From Paramicrobacterium sp051513965 (GTDB lineage: Bacteria > Actinomycetota > Actinomycetes > Actinomycetales > Microbacteriaceae), in assembly GCF_051513965.1 (NCBI RefSeq), contig NZ_CP195847.1, positions 3,100,001-3,164,000 of the forward strand: a DNA stretch of 64,000 bases, in the 5' to 3' direction. The notes under the pieces were generated by a model that saw nothing but the letters and a program-made list of their open reading frames with translations, made no database searches and was not told the origin of the DNA. A program made the position numbers and the translations under genes. This document shows, piece by piece, positions 48,846-57,817 of this stretch (position 1 is the first letter of the stretch; every line of letters starts with the position of its first letter).

Positions 48846-49520
48846 ATGTCTCACGGTTATCGCGCGTCTGCACTTGGAGCGCTCGCCGCACTCCTCATGG
48901 TCCCGCTGCTGGCAGGATGCAGCGCGGCAGACGCGGAATCACAGGATGGTAATGCCTCCGACTCCTCAGCCACAGAAGAGAAGAGCGTCGGTGATGAGTC
49001 GATTGAGAGCATCGATCTCGCTGAGTGGCGTGATCGAGCCCGAGCAGCGGCTGTCGACGAGGACCCTGTGATCGCAGAGTGTGCTGATCTCTACCCCGAC
49101 TCGATCACCGAGAAGGCGGCTGAGTTTGTCGGTCCCGACGTCTTTCTGACCGATATGAGTGGGCTCATCAGTGCCCCATCGCTCAGCTGCGAGTTCACAG
49201 CTGAGTTCCAAGACTACGGCCACGGTTGGATCGAGCTCTACATTGAGACCGAAAGTGCGGAGTGCGACGACATGACGCCAGGAGTCGACGGCATCGTCGC
49301 TGACGATCCGATTGAGCAGACAGTGGCAAGCGCAGTCACCGCGAGCGGTTGCAGCGCTGACGGTATCTACCACGCGGTGGAAGTTATGGCGTGGAAAGAG
49401 GAGCCTCGCTTCGACTACGCCAAGGACGGTGCGTTCGTATCCGAGGTCGTTGCGCTCATGATCGAAGAGCAGGACAGCTTCCTTGAGCAGGCACTCGAGC
49501 TCTACAAGCACCTCGAATAG
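48846..49520 (+). CDS. Secreted lipoprotein of unknown function
   Basis: The 224-residue protein has a signal peptide (MSHGYRASALGALAALLMVPLLAGC, Cys25 lipobox) and an acidic mature part rich in Ser, Asp and Glu, then a folded region with conserved-looking cysteines (AECADLY, LSCEFTAEF, SAECDD, GCSADG). It has no domain I can name. A bidirectional hairpin follows, and a second lipoprotein gene is convergent. The two are not obviously related in sequence. Confidence 0.75.
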   Translation: MSHGYRASALGALAALLMVPLLAGCSAADAESQDGNASDSSATEEKSVGDESIESIDLAEWRDRARAAAVDEDPVIAECADLYPDSITEKAAEFVGPDVFLTDMSGLISAPSLSCEFTAEFQDYGHGWIELYIETESAECDDMTPGVDGIVADDPIEQTVASAVTASGCSADGIYHAVEVMAWKEEPRFDYAKDGAFVSEVVALMIEEQDSFLEQALELYKHLE

Positions 49521-49531
49521 GTGCTCAAAGC

Positions 49532-49569
49532 AGGTCCGGCACCTCGTAGTAGCAGGGTGCCGGACCTGT
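49532..49569. terminator. Bidirectional hairpin between convergent lipoprotein genes
   Basis: CAGGTCCGGCACC (49532-49544) pairs perfectly with GGTGCCGGACCTG (49557-49569) across a 12-nt loop. It follows the + strand stop by about a dozen bases and the - strand stop by about 25 bases. Confidence 0.8.
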
Positions 49570-49594
49570 GTCGTCTCCGGTTCAGGTGGCAGGG

Positions 49595-50128
49595 TTACAT
49601 ACGTATGGCGTCGAAGCCCGCGGTCGCGACGCAGCGTCTGGTCAGTTTGATCGTGCCGTCACGAACCTCTCCGTCGACGATCACACCCTCGACGAGATAG
49701 CCCTGCTTGATGTCGACCGTGTCAGAGACTCGCTCGGTGTGGGAATAGCGGAACCGGCCGTCTTCGGACAGCTCAATCTCATCGATCATGACATCGACCG
49801 CGATCACCTCGATTCCACCGACCGCACTCGGATTCGTGCACACTGCGAGAGGAGCAGCTGAGAAGTCGACGATCGTGTCACCCTCCACTGTGAACGTCAC
49901 CGTCCCTGTGTTGCTCTCCTCTCCGGGGTCGGCGAACTCTCCTTCGTATTTCCCATCGAACTTCGGCTCGTCGTCTTCGGTGAGCTCTTCCTCCGGCGCG
50001 CTGTCCGTCGAATCATCGAAGACCTGCTCATCGTCCACCTCTGCCGTGGATGTCGGCACGAGGCTGCAGCCTGACAGGGTGATAGTGGCCGCACAGGCGA
50101 GAGCGGCGGCGATCATGCGTGGGCGCAT
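49595..50128 (-). CDS. Secreted lipoprotein of unknown function
   Basis: The 177-residue protein has a lipoprotein signal (MRPRMIAAALACAATITLSGC, Cys21), an Asp/Glu-rich linker and a beta-rich domain (KYEGEFADPGEESNTGTVTFTVEGDTIVDFSAAPLAVC, VEGVIVDGEVRDGTIKLTRRC) with two cysteines. No family was recognised. The 66-bp gap to the next - strand gene could hold its promoter. Confidence 0.7.
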   Translation of the reverse strand: MRPRMIAAALACAATITLSGCSLVPTSTAEVDDEQVFDDSTDSAPEEELTEDDEPKFDGKYEGEFADPGEESNTGTVTFTVEGDTIVDFSAAPLAVCTNPSAVGGIEVIAVDVMIDEIELSEDGRFRYSHTERVSDTVDIKQGYLVEGVIVDGEVRDGTIKLTRRCVATAGFDAIRM

Positions 50129-50194
50129 CGGGTCCTCGTTCTTCGTCGCGAAGCATCAGTATGCCCGAATCACGGCCCAAAGGGTGGACTGGCC

Positions 50195-50653
50195 TCACTC
50201 CGCGACGATGAGCGCCTGAGGCGCCGCCTGCTTCATGCGGGTCGTGAGCCATGAGACTTGAACCACCGTCTGGCTCTCGCACTCGTTCACGATGTCGATG
50301 AGCTCGTCGTCGCGCAGCCCCAGGGCCGCCTGCTTCACCATCATCCATGTGACCTTGACGAAGTTCGCGAGCAGGTAGAGGTCCTGCAGGTCCCGGATGA
50401 GCCCGAGCGCGCCGTTCCGCGTCTCAGACATCGCATCGGCGTGGAGCTCGTCGGGTTCGTCGTCGCCCTGCTCACCGTAGCGGTCGACGACCGGCTTCAG
50501 CGCTTCCTCGTGCTCGTCGCATTGGCTCGCGAGCACCCGGCACAGATAGTGAATGTCGGGTTCAGCGCTGTGCCCATCGCTCACCTGCCGGAATGACCGG
50601 GCTAGGGCGCTCTCCGCACGCTCCAGCAGCCCGAGATAGATCGACAGCTTCAT
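50195..50653 (-). CDS. Helical-bundle protein coupled to molybdopterin oxidoreductase
   Basis: The 152-residue protein is almost all alpha-helical and looks like a four-helix bundle: SIYLGLLERAESALARSFRQV, HYLCRVLASQCDEHEEALKPVVDRY, NGALGLIRDLQDLYLLANFVKVTWMMVKQAALGLRDDEL, CESQTVVQVSWLTTRMKQAAPQAL. Possible metal ligands (His/Glu in CDEHEE) are suggestive of a ferritin- or hemerythrin-like fold, but the canonical spacing is not clear. Its ATG overlaps the oxidoreductase stop by four bases, so it is very likely its dedicated partner. No name is known to me. Confidence 0.65.
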   Translation of the reverse strand: MKLSIYLGLLERAESALARSFRQVSDGHSAEPDIHYLCRVLASQCDEHEEALKPVVDRYGEQGDDEPDELHADAMSETRNGALGLIRDLQDLYLLANFVKVTWMMVKQAALGLRDDELIDIVNECESQTVVQVSWLTTRMKQAAPQALIVAE

Positions 50654-53178
50654 CGGTTCTCCTCCGCATTCTCGGCGCCATCGCGCTCGACAGTCGAGCG
50701 TGCCTCGGCATCCTGGCCGCCCACCGACGCCGGAATGGCATCATTCGTGTCGTCAGCTCGGCCGCTCGGCGACTCCGTCACGGGGCGCGAGGCGGTCGTC
50801 GTCGGCGCTGGAGCGGGACCGTCACCCGAAGCGATCTTCTCGACGCGGACCGCGGCGACTTTGAAGACCGGCTGCTTCGACACCGGATCCCAATCGGTGA
50901 GGGTCAGCTCATTCGCCGCACGAGTGTGACGGCCTGCGACGTCACTCGCTTCATCGAAGTAGCCGTAGTGGAACGGTGCGAAGATCGTTCCCTCTCGAAC
51001 CGCGCTCACGCGCGCGGGCGCGATGATCTCGCCGCGGCGCGACTGCACGCGCACGTGATCGCCCTCGGAGACTCCGAGCTTCTCGGCATCCATTGGTGAG
51101 ATCTCAACCCACATCTTCGGTGCCGCACGGTTCAGCTGCCGCGATCTCGCCGTCTTCGTCCTGGTGTGGAAGTGGTACGCCGTGCGACCGGTCGTGAAGC
51201 GGTAGGGGTACCCATCACCCGGGTCCTCGTGCGGCGGCGCGTAGTCCGAGGGCTTGAGCAGCGCCCGACCGTGCGTTTCGAGGGCGCGGAACGCCTGCTC
51301 ACCGACGGTCGCTCCCGTGAGCAGGTCGTGCCCGAAGCTCTCGCAGTACTCCGACTCGGTCGGAAAGACGCCGTCGTGATACAGACGCTCGCGGCCATCG
51401 GGGTTCTCATCATTGCAGGGCCATTGGATGCCGCTGCCGCCACGCAGCCGCTCATAGGTGATGCCCGTGTAATCGCAGGGCCGGCCGCGCGAGACCTCCT
51501 GCCAAGCGCGGTAGGCATCCTCCGGTCCCGACCAGTCGATGAGCGGCTCGCCGTCGTTGTCCGTGAACCTCATGCGACGCGCGTAATCGATGAAGATGTC
51601 GAGGTCGCTGCGCGCCTCACCCGGTGGATCGACGGCCTTGTCGGAGAGGTGCACGGTGCGATTCACGTTCGTGAACGTGCCGGTCTTCTCACCCCAGCCC
51701 GCGGCCGGCAGAACGACGTCCGCCAGCGCAGCCGTCTCGGTCAAATAGAGGTCCTGCACCACCAGGAACACGCTCTCCTGCCCCAGAATCGAGCGGATGC
51801 GGCTGAGCTCGGGCATTGACACCGCGGGGTTCGTCGCCGAGATCCACAGAAACTCGATGCTGCCCTGCTCCACGTAACGGAAGATCTGCATTGCGTGCGT
51901 CGGGGGCGCCCAGTGCGGAATGACGCCCGGGTCGACCTTCCAGATCTCCGCGAGCTCACGCACATGATCTTCGTTCTCCCAATTGCGGAAGCCGGGAAGA
52001 TCACCATCCGCCCCGCACTCCCGGTTGTTCTGAGCGGTTGGCTGTCCATTCATCTGAAGGATGCCGGCGCCAGGCCGACCGAGCATGCCACGCAACAGGT
52101 GCATGTTGTTCACCTGACAGGAGGCCGCGGTTGCTTGAGACGACTGGTAGAAGCCCTGCAGAACCGTCGAGAGCACACGCTCTGACTCCCCGAAGATGCG
52201 GACTGCGCGACGAACATCATCCGCGTCGACCCCACAGACTCGTGCGACCTCTTCAGGCGTCCAGGGCTCCACGGTGTCACGTAGCTCGTCGAAGCCGATT
52301 GTATGGTCTGCGACGTATCGCTCGTCGACCCAACCGTTGTGCAGAAGTTCCCTGATCAGCCCGTTCATGAGCGCCTGATTCGTGCCGGGATGCACCGCGA
52401 GATGAACGTCGGCGTGGCGTGCGACCTCGGTGTCGCGGGGGTCCACGCACACGATCGTGGGGCGATCAGGGCCGGCGATGCGGTCGAGCACGCGCGCCCA
52501 CAGAACCGTCTGCGTCTCAGCCATGTTGTGCCCGTACAGGAACATGGCATCGCAGCTGTCGATGTCGGCGTACGTTCCTGGTTGGCCGTCCGACCCGAAG
52601 CTCTCCTTCATCGCCGCCGCGGCGGTCGCCGTGCACAGGCGCGTGTTGCCGTCCATGTGCGGTGTTCCGATTCCGGCCTTGCCGACCACGGCAAGTGCGT
52701 AGTACTCCTCGATGAACATCTGCCCGCTCGTGTAGAAGCCGTGGCTGAGCGTTCCCTTCTCTTCGAGAAGCATCCTGCTGCGCTCGACGATGGCGTTCAT
52801 CGCGGTGTCCCAGTCGGTTTCGACGAGTTCGTCGTTCACCCGGATGAGGGGCGAGGTCAGTCGGTCCGGACTCGTCATTCCGGGGATGCTCCCAAAGAGA
52901 CCTTTCGGGCCGAGACGCCCACGGTTGACGAGGTCGACCGACCGGCCACGGATGCCGACCATCGTGCCGTCCTTCACGGCGATGTCGCACGCACACCCGT
53001 TGCTGCACAGCACACACGCCGATTGAACCCAGCGATCGACGTCGGCCTCGTCCACTCCGTCGGCGAGTTTCTGGTCGACGCGAACCGGCCATGCTCCACC
53101 GCGTTCGAATGGTGTCCGCTCACCCCAGATATTCGCGATTCTGTCGGTCACGAAAAGCGCCTGCCCTTCAATGCGCAC
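50650..53178 (-). CDS. Molybdopterin oxidoreductase (nitrate reductase/FDH-like), atypical Fe-S site
   Basis: The 842-residue protein is a bis-MGD enzyme of the DMSO-reductase superfamily. The N-terminal Fe-S region has CVLCSNGCAC (Cys55, 58, 62, 64), but the usual fourth ligand (LCxKG) is replaced by LGPKG (Gly90). The Mo-ligand position is Cys182 in NTRLCTATAAAAMKESFG, as in NasA/NapA-like enzymes. MGD-binding segments include GHNMAETQTVLWARVLD, VDPRDTE, ADVVLPAAGWGEKTGTFTN and the C-terminal RQLNRAAPKMWVEISPMDAEKLGVSEGDHVRVQSRRGEI. The tail of about 60 residues is low-complexity. No signal peptide, so cytoplasmic. Substrate unknown. Confidence 0.85.
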   Translation of the reverse strand: MRIEGQALFVTDRIANIWGERTPFERGGAWPVRVDQKLADGVDEADVDRWVQSACVLCSNGCACDIAVKDGTMVGIRGRSVDLVNRGRLGPKGLFGSIPGMTSPDRLTSPLIRVNDELVETDWDTAMNAIVERSRMLLEEKGTLSHGFYTSGQMFIEEYYALAVVGKAGIGTPHMDGNTRLCTATAAAAMKESFGSDGQPGTYADIDSCDAMFLYGHNMAETQTVLWARVLDRIAGPDRPTIVCVDPRDTEVARHADVHLAVHPGTNQALMNGLIRELLHNGWVDERYVADHTIGFDELRDTVEPWTPEEVARVCGVDADDVRRAVRIFGESERVLSTVLQGFYQSSQATAASCQVNNMHLLRGMLGRPGAGILQMNGQPTAQNNRECGADGDLPGFRNWENEDHVRELAEIWKVDPGVIPHWAPPTHAMQIFRYVEQGSIEFLWISATNPAVSMPELSRIRSILGQESVFLVVQDLYLTETAALADVVLPAAGWGEKTGTFTNVNRTVHLSDKAVDPPGEARSDLDIFIDYARRMRFTDNDGEPLIDWSGPEDAYRAWQEVSRGRPCDYTGITYERLRGGSGIQWPCNDENPDGRERLYHDGVFPTESEYCESFGHDLLTGATVGEQAFRALETHGRALLKPSDYAPPHEDPGDGYPYRFTTGRTAYHFHTRTKTARSRQLNRAAPKMWVEISPMDAEKLGVSEGDHVRVQSRRGEIIAPARVSAVREGTIFAPFHYGYFDEASDVAGRHTRAANELTLTDWDPVSKQPVFKVAAVRVEKIASGDGPAPAPTTTASRPVTESPSGRADDTNDAIPASVGGQDAEARSTVERDGAENAEENR

Positions 53179-53308
53179 GTGGGCGAGACACTACGCCTGA
53201 TGTCGATCCGCAGGCAACGGGGTTGCCGGCTGAGAAGAAAGGGCGTATCTGCTGCTTTCAGCGAGAGGAGAGCCGGCGGTGCACGAGCGGTGTTCCGTGG
53301 AAAGCAGC

Positions 53309-53342
53309 TGGGGCCCGCCGCCGTCATCGGCAACGGGCCCCA
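53309..53342. terminator. GC-rich hairpin after aquaporin gene
   Basis: TGGGGCCCG (53309-53317) pairs with CGGGCCCCA (53334-53342) with a 16-nt loop. It lies 10 bases after the stop of the - strand aquaporin gene and is its likely terminator. Confidence 0.6.
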
Positions 53343-53351
53343 TCGCTGTCG

Positions 53352-54008
53352 CTACGCGTCGACCGTCTCTTTCGCCGACGCGAGGTCGTGCGCGTTCAGC
53401 AGGCGGAACGCGAGCGCTGCGAGAGCGCCGCCGACCAGCGGGGCGAACACGTAGAGCCAGAGCATCGACCAGTCGAACTGGCCGCTGATCGCGAGGCCGA
53501 GCCCGACCGCGGGATTGAATCCGCCGCCCGAGATGCTCCCGACGGTGGCGGCTCCGACGAAGACGGTCGTGCCGATCGCGAGCCCGTAGAACGAGTTACC
53601 CGGGTGGTCCTTCGACGTCGCGGTGTTCAGCACCACGTACACGAGGATGAACGAGAACACCGCTTCGACGAGGAACGAAGGGCCTACCTCGATCTTCGTC
53701 GGGGCGTCGGGGCGCTGGAACAGAGCCATGCTGAGCAGCGCGCCGAGGGCACCGCCCACGAACTGTGCCACGATGTACGCGACGAAGTCACCGAGGCTCA
53801 GTGCGCCTCGAAGCAATGCTCCGAGCGAGACCGCCGGGTTGAGATGCCCTCCCGAGAGGTGACCGGTGGCGTACACCAGGACCATGAGCGCGAAGCCGAT
53901 CACCAGCGGAGTGAAGTCGCCCGCATTGTTTACAGCGGCGATGATCGCGAAGACGAAGAGGAACGTTCCCAGTGCCTCCGCCAATGCGTTTCTCGCTGTA
54001 CCTTTCAT
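53352..54008 (-). CDS. Aquaporin (MIP family)
   Basis: The 218-residue channel has six membrane segments and both pore half-helices with NPA: GGHLNPAVS (57-59) and GGGFNPAVG (165-167). The aromatic/Arg filter region after the second NPA has Gly-Leu rather than the Arg of classical aquaporin Z (NPAVGLGLAIS), so the selectivity may be unusual. It sits between the Mo enzyme and a flavoprotein gene that is divergent from it. Confidence 0.9.
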   Translation of the reverse strand: MKGTARNALAEALGTFLFVFAIIAAVNNAGDFTPLVIGFALMVLVYATGHLSGGHLNPAVSLGALLRGALSLGDFVAYIVAQFVGGALGALLSMALFQRPDAPTKIEVGPSFLVEAVFSFILVYVVLNTATSKDHPGNSFYGLAIGTTVFVGAATVGSISGGGFNPAVGLGLAISGQFDWSMLWLYVFAPLVGGALAALAFRLLNAHDLASAKETVDA

Positions 54009-54208
54009 ATCTATCTCCTGTTCAGGGAACCTCCTCGGGGATCCGAAGAAGCTGTCGTGCGGCCGGACGAAACGGGCGTGGAATCGCGGCCATCAAGGAT
54101 TTTAATAGGAAGAAGGCGTCTCAGCGGTGCCGGCACGGGAATTCTGCTCCCCAGAGATGCGAGAGACACGTCGGGAAGAACACGGACGCGACGGGTGTTG
54201 AGGCAGTC

Positions 54209-55354
54209 ATGTCGTTTACTGAACGTCGCGCATCGGTCGTCGTTATCGGCGCGGGACAGGCGGGTCTGTCCGCAGCGTTTCATCTGCAGCGCCTCGGCTT
54301 CACGAGTGCGCTCGAGGCTCCCGAGGCATCCCGAACCTTCGTCGTGCTCGATGCGAACTCGGCGCCGGGCGGCGCATGGCAGCATCGCTGGGAGTCCCTC
54401 ACGATGGCCACCGTCAACGGAATCTTCGACCTGCCGGGCATGGAGAAGCCGCCGATCGACGAGTCGGAGCCGAGCCGAGACGCGGTGCCGCGGTACTTCG
54501 CTGACTACGAGCGTCGGTTCGCGCTGCCGATTCTGCGGCCCGTCCGTGTGACAGCGGTGAGGGCGATGGATGCCGCATCAGACGGTGATCTTCACGTCGA
54601 GATGGACGACGGAACCTGGGTCGCCCGCGCGGTGGTGGGCGCCACCGGCACGTGGGAGAACCCGGTGCGCCCGCGGTACTCGGGCGCGGAGTCGTTTCTC
54701 GGACGCCAGCTGCACACGAGTGACTATGTCTCCCTCGACGAGTTCGCCGGTCAGCGCGTCGCGATCGTCGGCGGCGGAATCTCGGCGATCCAGCACCTGG
54801 AGGAGGTCTCGCGCGTCGCGACGACACTCTGGTACGCACGACGCGAGCCGCAGTGGCTCGACGGCCCGTTCGAGGCAGAGACGAACGGCCGCGCGGTGAT
54901 CGCTGCGGTGACCGCTGACGTCGAGGCGGGGCGACCGTCGCGCAGCATCTCGTCGTACACGGGCATCCCCTGGACCTCATACGCGCTCGCCGCGAAGGCA
55001 CGCGGAGTGCTGCGGCGCCGACCGATGTTCACCGCGATCGAACCGCACGGCGTGCGCGAAGCCGACGGATCGCTCACGACGGTCGACGTCATTCTCTGGG
55101 CGACCGGCTTCCGCCCGGCCGTCGCGCACTTCGACCCGCTGGGCCTCCGCAACGAGCTCGGCGGCATCACGATGCGCGGCACGCGCGTCGCCGACGAGCC
55201 GCGCGTGCATCTCATCGGCTTCGGTCCGTCGCAGTCGACGATCGGCGCCAACCGGGCTGGGCGTCAGGCCGCGACTCAGATCGCTCGCATGCTCGACGCC
55301 GAGCGGCATCCTGACATCGAAACCGGTCGCGCGCAGACTCGTGCCAGCGCTTGA
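54209..55354 (+). CDS. Flavin-dependent monooxygenase-like NAD(P)/FAD oxidoreductase (CzcO-like)
   Basis: The 381-residue protein has an FAD loop VVVIGAGQAGLSAAFHLQRLG, a FMO/BVMO-type GGAWQHRWESL after the FAD fold, an NADPH loop RVAIVGGGISAIQHLEE and a C-terminal ATGFRPAVAHFDPLGLRN. It is of the CzcO/TrkA-like class of putative flavoprotein oxidoreductases; the substrate is unknown. ATG 54209 was chosen from the family start; the frame upstream is antisense to the aquaporin end. The 200-bp gap upstream has no recognised element. Confidence 0.85.
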   Translation: MSFTERRASVVVIGAGQAGLSAAFHLQRLGFTSALEAPEASRTFVVLDANSAPGGAWQHRWESLTMATVNGIFDLPGMEKPPIDESEPSRDAVPRYFADYERRFALPILRPVRVTAVRAMDAASDGDLHVEMDDGTWVARAVVGATGTWENPVRPRYSGAESFLGRQLHTSDYVSLDEFAGQRVAIVGGGISAIQHLEEVSRVATTLWYARREPQWLDGPFEAETNGRAVIAAVTADVEAGRPSRSISSYTGIPWTSYALAAKARGVLRRRPMFTAIEPHGVREADGSLTTVDVILWATGFRPAVAHFDPLGLRNELGGITMRGTRVADEPRVHLIGFGPSQSTIGANRAGRQAATQIARMLDAERHPDIETGRAQTRASA

Positions 55355-55392
55355 CTCCCCAAAACGCCTCCGAACTGAACCACAATGGGGGC

Positions 55393-56277
55393 GTGACCAT
55401 TCAGGGACGTGACGTGAATCAATCAGGCGGTCGGGATGCTCGGCCGCGACGCGGCGGGCAGCAGCGTGTCTGGACGGTGAAGCGTACGGAGCGGCTGACT
55501 CCGCACCTCGTCCGAGTGCACCTCGGAGGCGAGGACTTCGAGCCGTTCATCGCAGACGCGGACCCGGAGCGGCTCGCGAAGACCGACAAGTACGTGAAGA
55601 TGCTCTTCGCGAAGCCCGAGCTGGGGCTGACGCCACCGTACGACCTCGAGGAGCTTCGCCAGACGTTGCCGCTCGAGGATCTGCCCGTGCGACGCACCTA
55701 CACCGTGCGCTCGATCGACCACGATGCGCGAACCGTGGCGATCGACTTCGTCGTGCACGGAGCCGAGGGAGTGGCTGGGCCGTGGGCCGCCACGGCGAAG
55801 CCGGGTGACCGGGTGTCGTTCTCGGGGCCGGGTGGGCTGTTCGAACCGAGTCAGGATGCTTCGGTGCCGCGGCTCCTCCTCGGAGACGAGTCCTCCGTGC
55901 CGGCGATCTCCGCGGCCCTCGAAGCGATGCCCGTTGGAACGACCGGGCTCGCCCTCATCGAGGTGGATGCCGCGTCCGACGAGCTCGACCTTGCGCGGCC
56001 TGAGGGCGTGGAGGTGCGCTGGCTGCACCGGGAGGGTGCGGTCCACGGAACCGTTCTCGTCGATGCGGTGCGCGCGCTGCCGACGCCCGACCCGCTGCCG
56101 GAGGTCTTCGCGCACGGAGAACGCGGCGCGGTGAAGCAGCTGCGGAGGATCCTCCACAACGAGTGGGGCATCGAACGAGGTGCGCTGTCGCTGTCCGCCT
56201 ACTGGGCGCTCGGCCGCGCCGAAGACGGCTTCCAAGCGGAGAAGCGTGAAGCGGTAGGCAAGATCTTCGACGAGTAG
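55393..56277 (+). CDS. Siderophore-interacting protein (second copy)
   Basis: The 294-residue SIP-family protein has a Gly/Arg-rich N-terminus, then RVWTVKRTERLTPHLVRVHLGGEDFEPF, the FAD box VRRTYTVRSIDHDARTVAIDFVVHG (canonical RTYT), AGPWAATAKPGDRVSFSGPGG, LLGDESSVPAISAALEAMP and LSAYWALGRAEDGFQAEKRE at the C-terminus. It reduces ferric siderophores using NAD(P)H. GTG 55393 follows a CACAAT box by six bases, possibly a leaderless start. It is only distantly similar to the SIP at 1460. Confidence 0.9.
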   Translation: MTIQGRDVNQSGGRDARPRRGGQQRVWTVKRTERLTPHLVRVHLGGEDFEPFIADADPERLAKTDKYVKMLFAKPELGLTPPYDLEELRQTLPLEDLPVRRTYTVRSIDHDARTVAIDFVVHGAEGVAGPWAATAKPGDRVSFSGPGGLFEPSQDASVPRLLLGDESSVPAISAALEAMPVGTTGLALIEVDAASDELDLARPEGVEVRWLHREGAVHGTVLVDAVRALPTPDPLPEVFAHGERGAVKQLRRILHNEWGIERGALSLSAYWALGRAEDGFQAEKREAVGKIFDE

Positions 56278-56285
56278 TCGAGCGG

Positions 56286-56318
56286 CGCATACCAGGCGGG
56301 TCTCGCTCGCCTGATGCG
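56286..56318. terminator. Hairpin between convergent SIP and LysE-family genes
   Basis: CGCAT-AC-CAGGCG pairs with CGCCTG-ATGCG, an 11-bp stem with a two-base bulge, right after the SIP stop codon. It can serve both convergent genes. Confidence 0.6.
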
Positions 56319-56353
56319 ACATCGTTTCGGGCCGCGCATCGACGAGGGGACGG

Positions 56354-56995
56354 TCAGCGCGCCTCGAGCGCGAAGCGTGCGCCGAAGGCGATGAGGATGC
56401 CGCCCGCCACGCGATCGATGATGCGCAGAGCGCGAGCGTGCGCAAGCCAACGTTTGGCGAACTGCGCTCCCGTGATGATGATCGTGAACCATGCCATGCT
56501 CAGCAGGCAGTGCACGCCCGCAAGACCGATCCCCATGAGCAGATGCGATGCACCCTCGGGGATGAACTGTGGAATCGTCGCGATGTAGAAGACGCCGACC
56601 TTCGGGTTCAGCAGGTTCGTCCACGCGCCGGTCACGAAGGCACGCCACACGGGTACCGCGGTCACGGGCGTGGGTATGCTGTCCGTCTGCGGCGCACCAC
56701 GACGACGGAAGCTCGAGACGATCATCGACCCGCCGAGCCAAATCATGTAAGCCGCACCGGCCACTGTCACAACGCGGTAGGCGATGTCGGATGCCGCGAG
56801 CAGCGCCGCAGCTCCGACTGCTGCGGCCGCGCCCCAGGCCAGGGCTCCCGCGCAGACTCCGAGTGCCGATGCCACCGCGTGCCGCGCTCCACGCACGAGC
56901 GAGAAACGCAACACGAGCGTCGTGTCGAGCCCCGGAATGATCGTGAGAAGAACCGCGACCGACACGAATCCCAGAAGAGCCTGCGCCACCGTCAC
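56354..56995 (-). CDS. LysE/RhtB-family amino-acid exporter
   Basis: The 213-residue membrane protein has six helices. It begins VAVLLTIIPGLDTTLVLRFSLVRGARHAVASALGVCAGALAW, the LysE-family P-G-(P/L)-x4-V-x13-G-x8-G start, and TNLLNPKVGVFYIATIPQFI before helix 4. It probably exports amino acids or derivatives. The first residues MTVAQALLGF carry no signal peptide. It is monocistronic by position. Confidence 0.9.
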   Translation of the reverse strand: MTVAQALLGFVSVAVLLTIIPGLDTTLVLRFSLVRGARHAVASALGVCAGALAWGAAAAVGAAALLAASDIAYRVVTVAGAAYMIWLGGSMIVSSFRRRGAPQTDSIPTPVTAVPVWRAFVTGAWTNLLNPKVGVFYIATIPQFIPEGASHLLMGIGLAGVHCLLSMAWFTIIITGAQFAKRWLAHARALRIIDRVAGGILIAFGARFALEAR

Positions 56996-57064
56996 GACGC
57001 CTACTCTAAGGCGTTCTTGCCCCGGTGCGGGGGCGCAGGCTCAGCTGTTCTTCTGGCGAAGGCG

Positions 57065-57607
57065 CTAGGTGCGCGAGGGCGTGCGGGTCTCCGCACTGAT
57101 GAACCAGGCCTGCTGTTCCAGTTTCTCGATGAACTCGTGCAGCAGATCGGCCGAGGTTGGGTCATCTTCGTCGACGCCGTCGTGCACCTCGCGCACGGTG
57201 CCGACGCACGACTCGATGGCCTTCACGACCAGGTCGATGGCGTCGTGGGTGTCGATCTCGCCCGCCTCGAACTCGGGGAGCGAGGTCTGTGCAGCGACGA
57301 CCGCGGGGCGTCCGTCGGGAGAAGCGTGCATTGCGCGCATCCTCTCGGCCACCCGGTCTGCACCGGCGCGGGCGACGTCGACGAGCTCGTCGAGGTTGAG
57401 GTGCAGGTCGCGGAAGTTCGTGCCGACGATGTTCCAGTGCGCCTGCTTGCCGACCAAGTGAAGGACGATCAGGTCCGTCAGAACGCGCTGCAGCGAGTCG
57501 CGCAGCCGCTGGGGAGCGACGAAGCCGTTCTCGGCGTTCTCTCGCTCGGTGCGGGCGTCGCCGCGGGGCTCGGGAACGGTGACGTCGTTGGGAATGCTCT
57601 CACTCAT
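57065..57607 (-). CDS. dps: Dps-family DNA-binding/ferritin-like protein
   Basis: The 180-residue protein has the Dps ferroxidase signature LIVLHLVGKQAHWNIVGTNFRDLHLNLDELVDVARAGADRVAERM with the His/Asp/Glu ligands, and a polar N-terminal tail. Dps oxidises Fe2+ with H2O2 and protects DNA in stress. ATG 57607 has GGAGG seven bases upstream; the very long open frame beyond it (to 58570) is antisense to the YibE/F gene and not coding. The gene is divergent from yibE/F. Confidence 0.9.
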   Translation of the reverse strand: MSESIPNDVTVPEPRGDARTERENAENGFVAPQRLRDSLQRVLTDLIVLHLVGKQAHWNIVGTNFRDLHLNLDELVDVARAGADRVAERMRAMHASPDGRPAVVAAQTSLPEFEAGEIDTHDAIDLVVKAIESCVGTVREVHDGVDEDDPTSADLLHEFIEKLEQQAWFISAETRTPSRT

Positions 57608-57817
57608 GTCATACCTCCGATCGCGTAGCGCGCACACGCGCACCACACTTCGGACCATACGCCGACCCTCTGACCGGAGGAAGTCCTTGTCCGCCGTCAC
57701 GCGCCTGTGGTACCCGAAGCCTCTGCGCCCGAGAACCTCCCGTGAACATGTGGTTTCGGTGCCTCGAGACCGGTGAGAATGGACGTTGGCGCAGTGAGAC
57801 GGAGACAGGGGGCAGGC

